NCBI GenBank assembly: GCA_016709305.1 | Contig: JADJNA010000061.1 | Span: 1-64,000, forward strand | Reading direction: 5' to 3' | DNA: 64,000 bases | DNA from: Candidatus Villigracilis saccharophilus | Lineage (GTDB): Bacteria > Chloroflexota > Anaerolineae > Anaerolineales > Villigracilaceae | Shown here: positions 43,485 to 51,469 of the stretch, piece after piece | Layout of the letters: each line of letters begins with the position of its first letter | Position numbering within the stretch: position 1 is the first letter of the stretch | The notes under the pieces: model-generated | Databases searched by the model: none | What the model saw: the letters and a program-made list of their open reading frames with translations, nothing else | What the model was told of the DNA's origin: nothing | Made by a program: the position numbers and the translations under genes

Positions 43485-44843
43485 ATGCTTCCCAAACTAT
43501 TCTCCCACCTGTCACAAGCCCTGCGGAAAAATGAAAACTCCGCGCCGATCGGGGTCGGAACGTTGATCGATCAACGCTACCGGCTGGACGCCGAGATCGG
43601 CAGGGGCGGGATGGGCATTGTCTACCGCACGCGTGACATCCAGTGTGACAGGGATGTGGCGCTCAAAATTGTCAACCTTGAAACCGCAAACGCGCTAACC
43701 CTGCGGCAGTTTTCACACGAGGCGCAGATCACATCCAAACTGGATCATCCGCATATTGTTGCGGTATACGACACAGGCGCGGTTCAAGTTGGCGCGGGCG
43801 GACAAGTTCCCTATATCGTCATGGAGTTGGTGGAAGGTACGGGGCTTGATGAAATATCAGGGCTGACCATTGCCAGGATCATTGACCTCGGGATTCAGAT
43901 CTGCGACGCGCTTGAGTACGCCCACCGGCACGGACTCGTTCATCGCGACCTCAAGCCCGGCAACCTGCTGATCAAAAAAGATGGCTTTCAATACTGCGTC
44001 AAGCTGATGGATTTTGGTCTGTCCCGTCCGCGCGCAGAGGCCTACAGCCAAACCGAGAGCAGCCGGGCGGGGTCATTCTTCTATCTCGCCCCCGAAGTCA
44101 TCCTCGGGCAGCCCGCGGATGTTCCCTCTGACCTGTACGCGCTCGGCGTGATCCTGTACGAGCTGATCACAGGCCGCGTGCCCTTCTCCAACTTTGACGA
44201 GCAGACCGTTCTCGCGCAGCATGTGCGTGAGGCCGCTGCACTCCCCAGCCGTTCGCGCAGTGATCTTCCACCCGCTCTGGAAAGGGTCGTAATGCGCCTG
44301 CTGGAAAAAGACCCCAGGGATCGTTTTGCCTCCGCCGCACAGGTCCGCCTGGCGCTTGAACAGGTTAACGCCAAAAGCGGAGCCGCGCACACGCGCGGAA
44401 ATTTGCCCGCCGTGCCGGCAGACATAAGCAAACCCAAAAACGAGATTGAACAGGTACGGGGCATGATCGCGTCCAGCCGTCTGGTGACCTTGCTCAGCGA
44501 AAATGACGCGCTGGCTTTAGCCGCCGCCTCGCAGTACGTTGACCAATTCACGGATGGGATTTGGCGCGTGGACTTGCAGCCCGTGCAAGATCCGTCTCAA
44601 GTGCTGAAAACTGTCGCGCACGTCCTTGGCGTCCAGGCCGACCCCGACCGCCCGTTGACCATTTCTCTGCTGCAATTTTTACGTGAAAAGGACCTTTTGC
44701 TGATCCTCAGTCATTGCGGACATGTGGTACAGGCCTGCGCCCAGCTTACCGAAACGATCATGAGCGCCTGCCCTGAGGTGCGCATTCTGGCAGTCAGTCA
44801 GCGGGTCTTGAATATAGACGGGGAACTGCACCATCCCAGATAG
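43485..44843 (+). CDS. Ser/Thr protein kinase fused to a degenerate STAND/NB-ARC fragment
   Basis: A 452-residue protein starting at ATG 43485. Residues 30-290 are an active-looking Hanks-type kinase: glycine loop GRGGMGIVYRTRD, ATP Lys in VALKIV, catalytic HRDLKPGNLLIKKD, metal site LMDFGLSRP, and activation segment FFYLAPEVI. Residues 310-452 resemble the first part of an AfsR/LuxR-type NB-ARC ATPase (SSRLVTLLSENDALALAAAS, DGIWRVDLQPVQDP, LLLILSHCGHVVQACAQL, CPEVRILAVSQRVL). Its Walker A Gly and Lys are gone and the Walker B Asp is Ser, and it ends where the ATPase core would continue. No transmembrane segment. Likely a signalling scaffold (inference). Confidence 0.85.
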   Translation: MLPKLFSHLSQALRKNENSAPIGVGTLIDQRYRLDAEIGRGGMGIVYRTRDIQCDRDVALKIVNLETANALTLRQFSHEAQITSKLDHPHIVAVYDTGAVQVGAGGQVPYIVMELVEGTGLDEISGLTIARIIDLGIQICDALEYAHRHGLVHRDLKPGNLLIKKDGFQYCVKLMDFGLSRPRAEAYSQTESSRAGSFFYLAPEVILGQPADVPSDLYALGVILYELITGRVPFSNFDEQTVLAQHVREAAALPSRSRSDLPPALERVVMRLLEKDPRDRFASAAQVRLALEQVNAKSGAAHTRGNLPAVPADISKPKNEIEQVRGMIASSRLVTLLSENDALALAAASQYVDQFTDGIWRVDLQPVQDPSQVLKTVAHVLGVQADPDRPLTISLLQFLREKDLLLILSHCGHVVQACAQLTETIMSACPEVRILAVSQRVLNIDGELHHPR

Positions 44844-44991
44844 GTCGGGTACTATTGGAGTAAAATCGGGGACAGGATGCGTCTGTTCAAGCAGTCATTC
44901 CCACACAAGGGAATCTTTTATAAATGCGCTTAACATAAAGATGATACCCGACGCTGACTGATATGTATGATGTATGTTAAAGGAGAAAATT

Positions 44992-45492
44992 ATGACAGAA
45001 ACAAACGTACTCCCATGGGTCGAAGTCAACGAAATGATGGATGACGAGTATCGTCAACGGGTGGTGGCGGATGCGCTCGGTCACTACCCAAAAGCATCCT
45101 CGGAATTAAATAAATTCGCAGCGGATATTCTCAAGAAGACGATCCAGGTCAATGGGTTTCGCTCCTTCCAGAGCATTCCGCCCCATATGGCAAAGATACA
45201 GGTCGCCAGGGAATTCAAGATCAATGATCAACTCGCCTCGGCGGTCATCTGTCTGTGGGCTGAAAAACAACACGAGGTCATTGAAACCCTCGCGCACGCC
45301 GCGCGGGAAGCGAACATCCCCATCCACGAACCATGGGACTGGCACGAAGCGCGTCACGGTTTTGTCCAGGCTCAAGACACCCCGCAACTAGATCAACTGG
45401 CGACGACACTGTCGGCGCAAAAGACAAAGCCCGAATCAGATCATTATATTTTGGCTGCCTTATGGTTAAGCAACAGCCTCTTTGTGGAATAG
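44992..45492 (+). CDS. Conserved-looking hypothetical protein
   Basis: A 166-residue soluble, mostly helical protein. ATG 44992 has AAAGGAG eight bases upstream, better than the in-frame ATG 44974. Notable stretches are DDEYRQRVVADALGHYPKAS, GFRSFQSIPPHMAKIQVAREFKIND and IHEPWDWHEARHGFV; there are no Cys pairs, membrane segments or nucleotide motifs. I do not recognise the family. It lies 150 bases after the kinase gene in the same direction and has its own terminator, so it may be an independent gene; a kinase-partner role is only a possibility. Confidence 0.6.
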   Translation: MTETNVLPWVEVNEMMDDEYRQRVVADALGHYPKASSELNKFAADILKKTIQVNGFRSFQSIPPHMAKIQVAREFKINDQLASAVICLWAEKQHEVIETLAHAAREANIPIHEPWDWHEARHGFVQAQDTPQLDQLATTLSAQKTKPESDHYILAALWLSNSLFVE

Positions 45493-45533
45493 GTTACATT
45501 CAAGAGCACGGCAAACCCAACACAGGAATAGGA

Positions 45534-45575
45534 AAAAAGTTCCATCAAGGTTTTGAAAACCTCGATGGAACTTTT
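45534..45575. terminator. Bidirectional terminator
   Basis: AAAAGTTCCATCAAGGTTTT pairs with its near-complement ending GATGGAACTTTT. Serves the hypothetical gene on + and the ABC exporter on -. Confidence 0.85.
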
Positions 45576-45594
45576 CATCATCCATCCTTCCTCC

Positions 45595-47457
45595 TTAATC
45601 TGCCGTCGCCAACTCACTCACTTCTTCTTCCTCATTACTCGTCCCTTCACCTTCCTCCGCCACTCCATATGCCACTTCCAACTGATGTCTGAACTGCTGG
45701 GTGTACAACCTGTAATAATGCCCGCGCAGTTTCAGCAGCTCGGCGTGCGAGCCCTGCTCAGCGATATGACCATTCTCGATCACGAGGATTCGGTCTGCGC
45801 GGCGGATGGTACTCAGGCGGTGCGCGATCACAAAGGAAGTGCGGCCTTTCATCAAGGCGTCCATACCGCGCTGGATCAGCGCCTCGGTCAGTGTGTCCAC
45901 CGAGGAGGTGGCTTCGTCCATGATGAACAACTCTGGTCTTGCCAGAACGGCACGCGCGAGCGAGATCAATTGCTTCTGCCCGACCGATAACAGGTTTCCG
46001 CTTTCACCTACGTTCTGCTCGTAGCCCTTTTCCAGAGTCACAATGAAGTCATGCGCGCCCGCGATCTTGGCGGCCTCCTCAACCTGCGCATCGTCCGCAG
46101 ACAGATTGCCGTAGCGGATATTCTCGCGCACCGTCCCCGAGAACAGATGCGGCGTTTGCAGCACGATGCCGATCTTGTTATGGATCGACTCGAGCTTGTA
46201 GTCCATATAATCCAACCCGTTGATGCGGATCACGCCCTGGGTCGGCTCGTAAAAACGACACAGCAGGTTCACGATCGTGGACTTGCCACCGCCGGTCGGC
46301 CCCACCAGTGCGATCATCTCGCCCGGGTTGACCTTCAGCGTGAAGTCTGATAGGACAGATTTCCTGTCCTCGTAGAAAAAATCTACGTGATCGAATTCGA
46401 TCTCGCCGAGCAGAGTTTTCGCTTCGACTGCATCGGGTCTGTTGTGGACCTCGGGCGGGGTGTCCACCAATTTGAAGATCCGCTCCGCTGATGCGATACT
46501 GTGCTGCATTTCTGCGTACACCCGCGCCAGGTCCTGAATGGGCCACATCATAAAGGTCAGGTACGACACAAAGGCTTGAATGCCGCCAATGGTCATCAAC
46601 CCGATCTCGATCTGCGTTCCGCCATAGCCGACGATGAATCCCAGCGCGAGGGCAGCGATCATCTGCACGGTGGGGAGGAAGAGCGCCGACAGCCACGCCG
46701 CGCGGTACGAGGCGTGATACATGCTGCTGGTCAGTCCCTGGAATTCGCGCGTGTTCTCATCCTCGCGACTCAACGCCTTTACCACGCGCATGCCCTGAAA
46801 GTTCTCGTTGTACGCACCGGTGATCTTGCTGTTGGCACGCCGTGAAATGCGGAACTGCTCCAATATGCGCTTGCGGAATTCCACCGCGATGAACATCATG
46901 ATCGGGATGATGGTCAGCACGATCAGCGCCAGCCGCCAGTTGATGATCAGCATGAAGATCGTGGACGAGGTAATGTTCATCACCGCCCAGGTGCTGTCCA
47001 CGATGCCCCAGGTCAACAGGTCAGAGACGCGCCCCGTATCGGATGTCACGCGCGAGATCAAGCGTCCCACCGCGTTATTCGAATAATACGAAAGCGACAG
47101 GTCCTGCAAATGATTGAACAGCATCTTGCGCAGGTCATATTGAATGCGCTCGCCGAGCACGCCTGCTAGATAAATGAACGTGAACACCGCCGCCGCCTGC
47201 ACAATGATAAATCCGCCGTAGATGACGGCAAGCTGCATCACGCGCGCGCTATCCTTAAGCAGAATGCCCTGGTCAATGAACTGCTTGTTCACATAGGTGA
47301 AATACGCGTCCAGCCCGGAAACCAGCGCGATGGTCAATAAAAATCCCAGCACCCATTTCCAATGCGGCCTCAACAATCCGCCAATGCGTTTCAAAACAGG
47401 TGTGGTCAGTTGTGATGTGAACTCTTCTTCTTCGAGTTCGAGGATTTCGTCTGACAT
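45595..47457 (-). CDS. Heterodimeric ABC exporter subunit (consensus Walker B, LSVGQ)
   Basis: A 620-residue half-transporter: six-helix membrane domain (about 25-325) and ATPase domain (about 355-620). Walker A GPTGGGKST near residue 386, signature LSVGQ near 489 (non-canonical), Walker B LFIMDEATSSVD with the catalytic Glu and H loop AHRLST. With the partner upstream (LSGGQ, DDS) it forms one competent ATP site and one degenerate site, as in BmrCD and similar multidrug exporters. C-terminal tail is acidic. CGGAG precedes ATG 47457, 43 bases after the partner gene, from which it is separated by a palindromic repeat. Confidence 0.93.
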   Translation of the reverse strand: MSDEILELEEEEFTSQLTTPVLKRIGGLLRPHWKWVLGFLLTIALVSGLDAYFTYVNKQFIDQGILLKDSARVMQLAVIYGGFIIVQAAAVFTFIYLAGVLGERIQYDLRKMLFNHLQDLSLSYYSNNAVGRLISRVTSDTGRVSDLLTWGIVDSTWAVMNITSSTIFMLIINWRLALIVLTIIPIMMFIAVEFRKRILEQFRISRRANSKITGAYNENFQGMRVVKALSREDENTREFQGLTSSMYHASYRAAWLSALFLPTVQMIAALALGFIVGYGGTQIEIGLMTIGGIQAFVSYLTFMMWPIQDLARVYAEMQHSIASAERIFKLVDTPPEVHNRPDAVEAKTLLGEIEFDHVDFFYEDRKSVLSDFTLKVNPGEMIALVGPTGGGKSTIVNLLCRFYEPTQGVIRINGLDYMDYKLESIHNKIGIVLQTPHLFSGTVRENIRYGNLSADDAQVEEAAKIAGAHDFIVTLEKGYEQNVGESGNLLSVGQKQLISLARAVLARPELFIMDEATSSVDTLTEALIQRGMDALMKGRTSFVIAHRLSTIRRADRILVIENGHIAEQGSHAELLKLRGHYYRLYTQQFRHQLEVAYGVAEEGEGTSNEEEEVSELATAD

Positions 47458-47469
47458 TTTATTTCTCCG

Positions 47470-47497
47470 GTAGGGGCGGATCGCGATCCGCCCCTAC
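47470..47497. repeat. Perfect 28-base palindrome between exporter genes
   Basis: GTAGGGGCGGATCG followed directly by its reverse complement. REP-like element related to that at 34763..34826; it lies between two co-transcribed genes and could stabilise the upstream message. Confidence 0.65.
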
Positions 47498-47500
47498 AAA

Positions 47501-49348
47501 TTAATTTACACGCGCAATTTCTTTTTCCAATTCCACATCGATCTTCGTCTGAATATCATAGATCCTGCGATACATGCCGTCTTTATCCTTCAGTAATTCT
47601 TCATGGGTTCCCATCTGCACTACCTCGCCTTTATCCAGCACCAGGATCAAATCCGCGATCATTACCGATTGAATGCGGTGCGCGATGATGAAGGTCGTGC
47701 GGTTCTGCATCAAGCCGTTCAAGGCCTCGCGGATCTCCGCTTCGGTTTCGGTGTCCACCGAGGAGGTCGAGTCATCGAGGATCAGGATGCGCGGATTCTT
47801 CAATAACGTCCGCGCGATGGCAACACGCTGTTTCTGTCCGCCGGAAAGGGTCACGCCTTTCTCGCCGACCAGCGTGTTATAGCCATCCGGGAAGGTCAGA
47901 ATGACATCATGCACAGCGGCGGCTTTCGCGGCGTTTTCCACTTCTTCCTGCGGTACATCGCGCCCGACCCCGTACATGATATTCTCGCGGATCGAGCGGC
48001 TGAACAAAAATGGTTCCTGCTCCACAATGCCGATCTGCTTGCGCAGGTACGCGCGTGAATAATCCTTCAACTCAATATCGTCGAGTAATACGCGTCCGCC
48101 CGTGTATTCGTGGAAGCGGGGGAGCAGGTTCACCAGCGAGGTCTTGCCCGATCCCGTTGACCCAAGCAAGGCGATCGCCTGTCCGGGCCTGGCGTGGAAC
48201 GAAACATTCTTCAACACATCCGATTTGCCGTCCGAGTACATGAACGAGACATTCTCGAAAAGCAGGTCGCCTCGCGCCGCGCCCTCAGGCTGGACTTTCC
48301 CATCTAGCAGGGGTTCACGCTGCTGCTTGACCACTTCCATCAGGCGCGAATATGAGACCATGCCGGTGGAGGTGGAGACGATCAGCCGTCCCAGGTTGCG
48401 TATCGGCCAGATCAGCCACACGACCAGGCCAACATAAGCGATATAAGTACCCAGCGAGATCTCATCGCGGATCGCCATGTTCGCGCCATACACAAACCCG
48501 AACAGCATCTGAAATCCAAGCACGATATCCGAGAGCGGCCAGAACATGGAGTGCATGAAAAGCAGTATCTTGCCCTTCAAGTATTTGCCCCAATTGTCCT
48601 TCTCGAATTTTTTCTTTTCATAATCCTGGCGCGCGAAGGCTTTCACCACGCGCACGCCGGTCAGGTTTTCCTGTAACGTCGTCGAGAGGATCGCTTCCTG
48701 CGCCTGATAATCCTCGTAGGCCTTGGTCACTTTTTTGAAGAACCACAACGAGACCAGCAGGATCAGCGGAATGACCACGACTGAAACCAGCGCCAGTTCC
48801 ACGTTCAAATTCAGGATCGCCACGAAGTTGATCACGAACAGCAGGATAATACGTCCCATGCCGATGGCTTGCTCGCTGAAGAAGCGCCTCAGAGCATCCA
48901 CATCCGATGTGACTCGTTCGATCAGGTCGCCGGTCGGCGTGGTGGCGTGGTACGAAAAGCTCAATCGCTGGATGTGGTCGAACAGGAAGTCTCTCAAACG
49001 GCGCGTGATGCCCTCGGCGGTATAGGCCGCCAGCCGTCCGGAAAGGAACGTGAAGGTGCCCTCAAACGCGGCGAGTCCCACGAATCCAAGCCCGATCCAG
49101 ACAAAAGTTGAGGTCATTGAAGCGCCGAGCATTGTCCTCTGCGCCAGAACATCGTCCGCGAAGAAGCGCAGCAACAGGTACGTGAATGTTTTCGAGAGCG
49201 CAGAGATCGCCAGCGCAAAGGTCGCCGCGACATAGGAAAGGCGGTAATCGGACATCATTTGCCACAGCCCTTTCAGGCGGTTGGCGTTCAGGGTCGGTCG
49301 GAAGTCAAAGGTGAGCGCAGGCTCGTGGGCGGGTTGCAGGGTGGTCAT
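47501..49348 (-). CDS. Heterodimeric ABC exporter subunit (degenerate Walker B)
   Basis: A 615-residue half-transporter with membrane domain (about 30-330) and ATPase domain (about 360-615). Walker A GSTGSGKTS near 399, canonical signature LSGGQKQR near 499, but Walker B reads LILDDSTSSVD: the catalytic Glu is Asp, marking the degenerate ATP site of a heterodimer. The H loop is AHRIQSV. GGAG lies six bases before ATG 49348. This is the first gene of the exporter operon; its roughly 300-base leader contains a short peptide gene and a terminator, as in bmrCD of Bacillus subtilis, where the leader couples expression to ribosome-targeting drugs. Confidence 0.93.
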   Translation of the reverse strand: MTTLQPAHEPALTFDFRPTLNANRLKGLWQMMSDYRLSYVAATFALAISALSKTFTYLLLRFFADDVLAQRTMLGASMTSTFVWIGLGFVGLAAFEGTFTFLSGRLAAYTAEGITRRLRDFLFDHIQRLSFSYHATTPTGDLIERVTSDVDALRRFFSEQAIGMGRIILLFVINFVAILNLNVELALVSVVVIPLILLVSLWFFKKVTKAYEDYQAQEAILSTTLQENLTGVRVVKAFARQDYEKKKFEKDNWGKYLKGKILLFMHSMFWPLSDIVLGFQMLFGFVYGANMAIRDEISLGTYIAYVGLVVWLIWPIRNLGRLIVSTSTGMVSYSRLMEVVKQQREPLLDGKVQPEGAARGDLLFENVSFMYSDGKSDVLKNVSFHARPGQAIALLGSTGSGKTSLVNLLPRFHEYTGGRVLLDDIELKDYSRAYLRKQIGIVEQEPFLFSRSIRENIMYGVGRDVPQEEVENAAKAAAVHDVILTFPDGYNTLVGEKGVTLSGGQKQRVAIARTLLKNPRILILDDSTSSVDTETEAEIREALNGLMQNRTTFIIAHRIQSVMIADLILVLDKGEVVQMGTHEELLKDKDGMYRRIYDIQTKIDVELEKEIARVN

Positions 49349-49361
49349 TGGTTACTCCATT

Positions 49362-49440
49362 ACTTCGTCATTGCGAGGGAGGATGCTTTTCCGACGAAGC
49401 AATCTCAAATAAAGTGTGGATTGCTTTTCTGGGCAGCGCA
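49362..49440. repeat. CGTCATTGCGAGG interspersed repeat
   Basis: TTCGTCATTGCGAGGGAGG then GACGAAGCAATCTC, a clear copy of the dispersed element, in the 5' leader of the exporter operon. Confidence 0.65.
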
Positions 49441-49474
49441 GGGTTGGGCTTGCGCCCTCGCAATAAAATTAAAC

Positions 49475-49505
49475 AAAAAAGGCTGCGGCAAGTACGCCGC
49501 AGCCC
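49475..49505 (-). terminator. Leader terminator of the ABC exporter operon
   Basis: On the reverse strand GGCTGCGGC pairs perfectly with GCCGCAGCC over a six-base loop, followed by TTTTTT. It lies about 130 bases before the first exporter gene and 25 bases after the leader peptide stop, so it must be bypassed for expression. Confidence 0.85.
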
Positions 49506-49529
49506 AAATAAACAGGGGACAGGTGAGAC

Positions 49530-49607
49530 CTAGGTTCGGTCTACAGGCGCACTCCGAGAAGGCAAATAGCCAACTGCATCAGGGGTGATAAAGATTGTGT
49601 AGATCAT
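49530..49607 (-). CDS. Putative 25-residue leader peptide of the ABC exporter
   Basis: Read leftward from ATG 49607 to TAG 49530, it begins MIYTIFITPDAVGYLPSRS. AAAGGAAG lies 10-16 bases upstream (an in-frame TTG just before the ATG is better spaced). GCGCACTC just 5' of the start and GAGTGCGC within the gene (49547..49554) can pair, forming a stem that encloses the first 18 codons and would be opened by a translating ribosome. The downstream terminator and the exporter type point to ribosome-dependent attenuation. No known homologue is recognised. Confidence 0.6.
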   Translation of the reverse strand: MIYTIFITPDAVGYLPSRSAPVDRT

Positions 49608-49652
49608 CAAGAGTGCGCTTCCTTTCTTTGAGATTTTTACTTCAATGGCTCG

Positions 49653-49682
49653 AGTTTACACCAACAAAATAGGATGTGTCAA
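49653..49682 (-). promoter_or_regulatory. Promoter of the ABC exporter operon
   Basis: On the reverse strand, TTGACA (49682..49677), 18-base spacer, TAAACT (49658..49653). Transcription would begin near 49646, about 40 bases before the leader peptide. Confidence 0.75.
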
Positions 49683-49943
49683 GGATTAATCAAGATTTAA
49701 TTTATTATAAAGGTCTGCGGGGTCGAGCCTGCTGGTTTTGTGAGAAAAAAATTAGAAAAAAATTTTAGCGTAACTTTTCAGTGATTAATACGACTTGTGA
49801 ATATATTATGCAGGTCAGGGAATGTCAAAAGTGCTTTCTTGATTTGCCCCGCGAATTTCCTGCATATTCGCAAGTCCGCAAAACGTTATGTGCTTATTTG
49901 CGTTTAAAAAATTGAAAACACAGCCAGCCAAAGGAGATAATCA
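49683..49943. other. AT-rich intergenic region without a gene
   Basis: About 260 bases with A/T tracts and no open frame or hairpin of note. It must hold the promoter for the ferredoxin gene, which I cannot assign. Confidence 0.4.
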
Positions 49944-50315
49944 ATGACTCATGTAATTACCAGTTTGTGCCTGCGCGATAATGGGTGTTCGTCAGTCTGT
50001 CCGGTGGAATGTATCCAGCCGGGCGAGCCTGAATCACAGTGGCCGACATTCTATATCGACCCCGGCACCTGCATCGACTGCGGCGCCTGCGTGCCGGAAT
50101 GTCCTTATCATGCCATCTTCCCGGCCGATGAAACCCCGAAAGCCTACTCCGCGAAGGGCGGTGAATACATCAACCAGACCGGGCTGACAGGTCATTATGA
50201 AGGCACAGATCACTATGGCAAAAAGATCGTACTCGAGACCACCCGCGTACTCGCGGCGGGCGAAATCATTGATCTGACGCCAGCCATTAAAGACAACGCC
50301 GGCTTCTATAAATAA
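49944..50315 (+). CDS. Ferredoxin with two iron-sulfur cluster motifs
   Basis: A 123-residue electron carrier. The first Cys set, CLRDNGCSSVCPVECI, is spaced like the irregular cluster of 7Fe/8Fe ferredoxins; the second, CIDCGACVPECP, is a classical [4Fe-4S] motif. The C-terminal 65 residues (GGEYINQTGLTGHYEGTDHYGKK) form an extension not found in minimal ferredoxins. Candidate partners in the window are the NADP-reductase-like flavoprotein and the iron-sulfur protein at 57149 (inference). AAAGGAG precedes ATG 49944; terminator follows. Confidence 0.9.
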   Translation: MTHVITSLCLRDNGCSSVCPVECIQPGEPESQWPTFYIDPGTCIDCGACVPECPYHAIFPADETPKAYSAKGGEYINQTGLTGHYEGTDHYGKKIVLETTRVLAAGEIIDLTPAIKDNAGFYK

Positions 50316-50332
50316 CCATTCGCATCATACAA

Positions 50333-50369
50333 AAAACTCCGCGGACAAAATGCCCGCGGAGGTTTTTGT
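50333..50369 (+). terminator. Intrinsic terminator after ferredoxin
   Basis: CTCCGCGG (50337..50344) pairs with CCGCGGAG (50354..50361), followed by GTTTTTG. Confidence 0.85.
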
Positions 50370-50393
50370 TATGCAATACAGTAAAATAAGCTT

Positions 50394-51218
50394 ATGAGTA
50401 TTATGGAATTTAAGATCACGCCTTCGGGAAATATCCCACTCAAGACACGGGCTGCTACGCTTGACGAAATGACCCGCGAATTATCGCAGGGTTTCTACAC
50501 CACCTTCAGCACGCTGTCAGGCGGGATGCAGGTCATGGGGTTCCGCGCGCATCTCCAGAGATTGTATCTCCCGGCCGCCGAACAGGGCATCCATCCGTCT
50601 GTGGATGTGGGCACGCTGCGCGAAAGAATTGCCGGGCTTGCTAAAATTAATCTGCCGAAAGAATCGCGCCTGCGGGTCATCCTGGTCAAAGACAGCGGTA
50701 TGATCTACGCCGGCCTTCAGCCGTTCGAGCCGCTCTCAAAACAAATTTACACAGACGGCGTTAAGGCGGTCACAGCATCCATGACGCGCCAGTCTCCGCG
50801 TTTAAAGGACACGGGCTTTATTTCATCCAGCGTCGAACAGCGCAGGCGGGTTGGGGGGGATGTCTTTGAGATCCTGCTTACAAAGGATGGGAAAATATTG
50901 GAGGGAATGACATCCAATTTCTACGCGGTCAAGGGCCGCACCCTCATCACTGCGCGCTATGGGATCCTGCTTGGCGTGACCAGGCGCGCGGTGCTTCGGC
51001 TCGCGAGAGGGCAGGGGATGTCAATCGAGTATCGCTCTCCCCGCATGGATGAAAAATTTCACGAAGCGTTTCTCACCTCGAGTTCGCGCGGCGTTGTGCC
51101 GATCGTGTCCATTGACAACAAGCCGCTGGGGCAGGGGAGTGTGGGCAGGTGGTCGGAAATTCTTTCGAAGGCGTATCAGACGTACGTCGTGGAGAGAAGC
51201 GAGGATATTATCAATTAA
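50394..51218 (+). CDS. Class IV aminotransferase (IlvE/DAAT/PabC-like)
   Basis: A 274-residue PLP enzyme of fold type IV, which includes branched-chain aminotransferase, D-amino-acid aminotransferase and aminodeoxychorismate lyase. The catalytic Lys is probably in SPRLKDTGFISSS; the phosphate and cofactor loop ILEGMTSNFYAVKGRTLIT and the C-terminal LTSSSRGVVPIVSIDNKPLG segment match the family. The sequence is divergent, so the exact reaction is not assignable. ATG 50394 has no ribosome-binding site, but TAAAAT at 50382..50387 ends six bases before it, implying a leaderless mRNA. Confidence 0.82.
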   Translation: MSIMEFKITPSGNIPLKTRAATLDEMTRELSQGFYTTFSTLSGGMQVMGFRAHLQRLYLPAAEQGIHPSVDVGTLRERIAGLAKINLPKESRLRVILVKDSGMIYAGLQPFEPLSKQIYTDGVKAVTASMTRQSPRLKDTGFISSSVEQRRRVGGDVFEILLTKDGKILEGMTSNFYAVKGRTLITARYGILLGVTRRAVLRLARGQGMSIEYRSPRMDEKFHEAFLTSSSRGVVPIVSIDNKPLGQGSVGRWSEILSKAYQTYVVERSEDIIN

Positions 51219-51277
51219 TCCAACGGGGGAAGTAACTTTTTCCTTGCAGGGACGACTGTATCTGTAAGGAGCTTATC

Positions 51278-51469
51278 ATGGAATCTCATCCTCCAAAAAC
51301 ATGTCTTCGCAAGAAAACCAGTACCGAATTCAAATGCAGCGAGTGTTCGCCGGATTGTCCATTGTATTCGAGTACGGCCCTGGGCAGGGAAGTTTTAGTG
51401 GGTGTTGATCTTGAAAAACTGGCTGAGAAAATGGACAAGAACAAAAAATTTGTTTTGTTCATAAAGTAG
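51278..51469 (+). CDS. Small Cys-containing protein, unknown
   Basis: A 63-residue basic protein. Cys residues are at CLRKKT and FKCSECSPDCPLY; the CSEC-x3-C arrangement could bind zinc or a cluster, but there is no recognised family. The C-terminal half (GVDLEKLAEKMDKNKKFVLFIK) is helical and Lys-rich. AAGGAGC precedes ATG 51278, giving good support that it is translated. Its 3' end overlaps the convergent recombinase gene by 11 bases. Confidence 0.6.
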   Translation: MESHPPKTCLRKKTSTEFKCSECSPDCPLYSSTALGREVLVGVDLEKLAEKMDKNKKFVLFIK

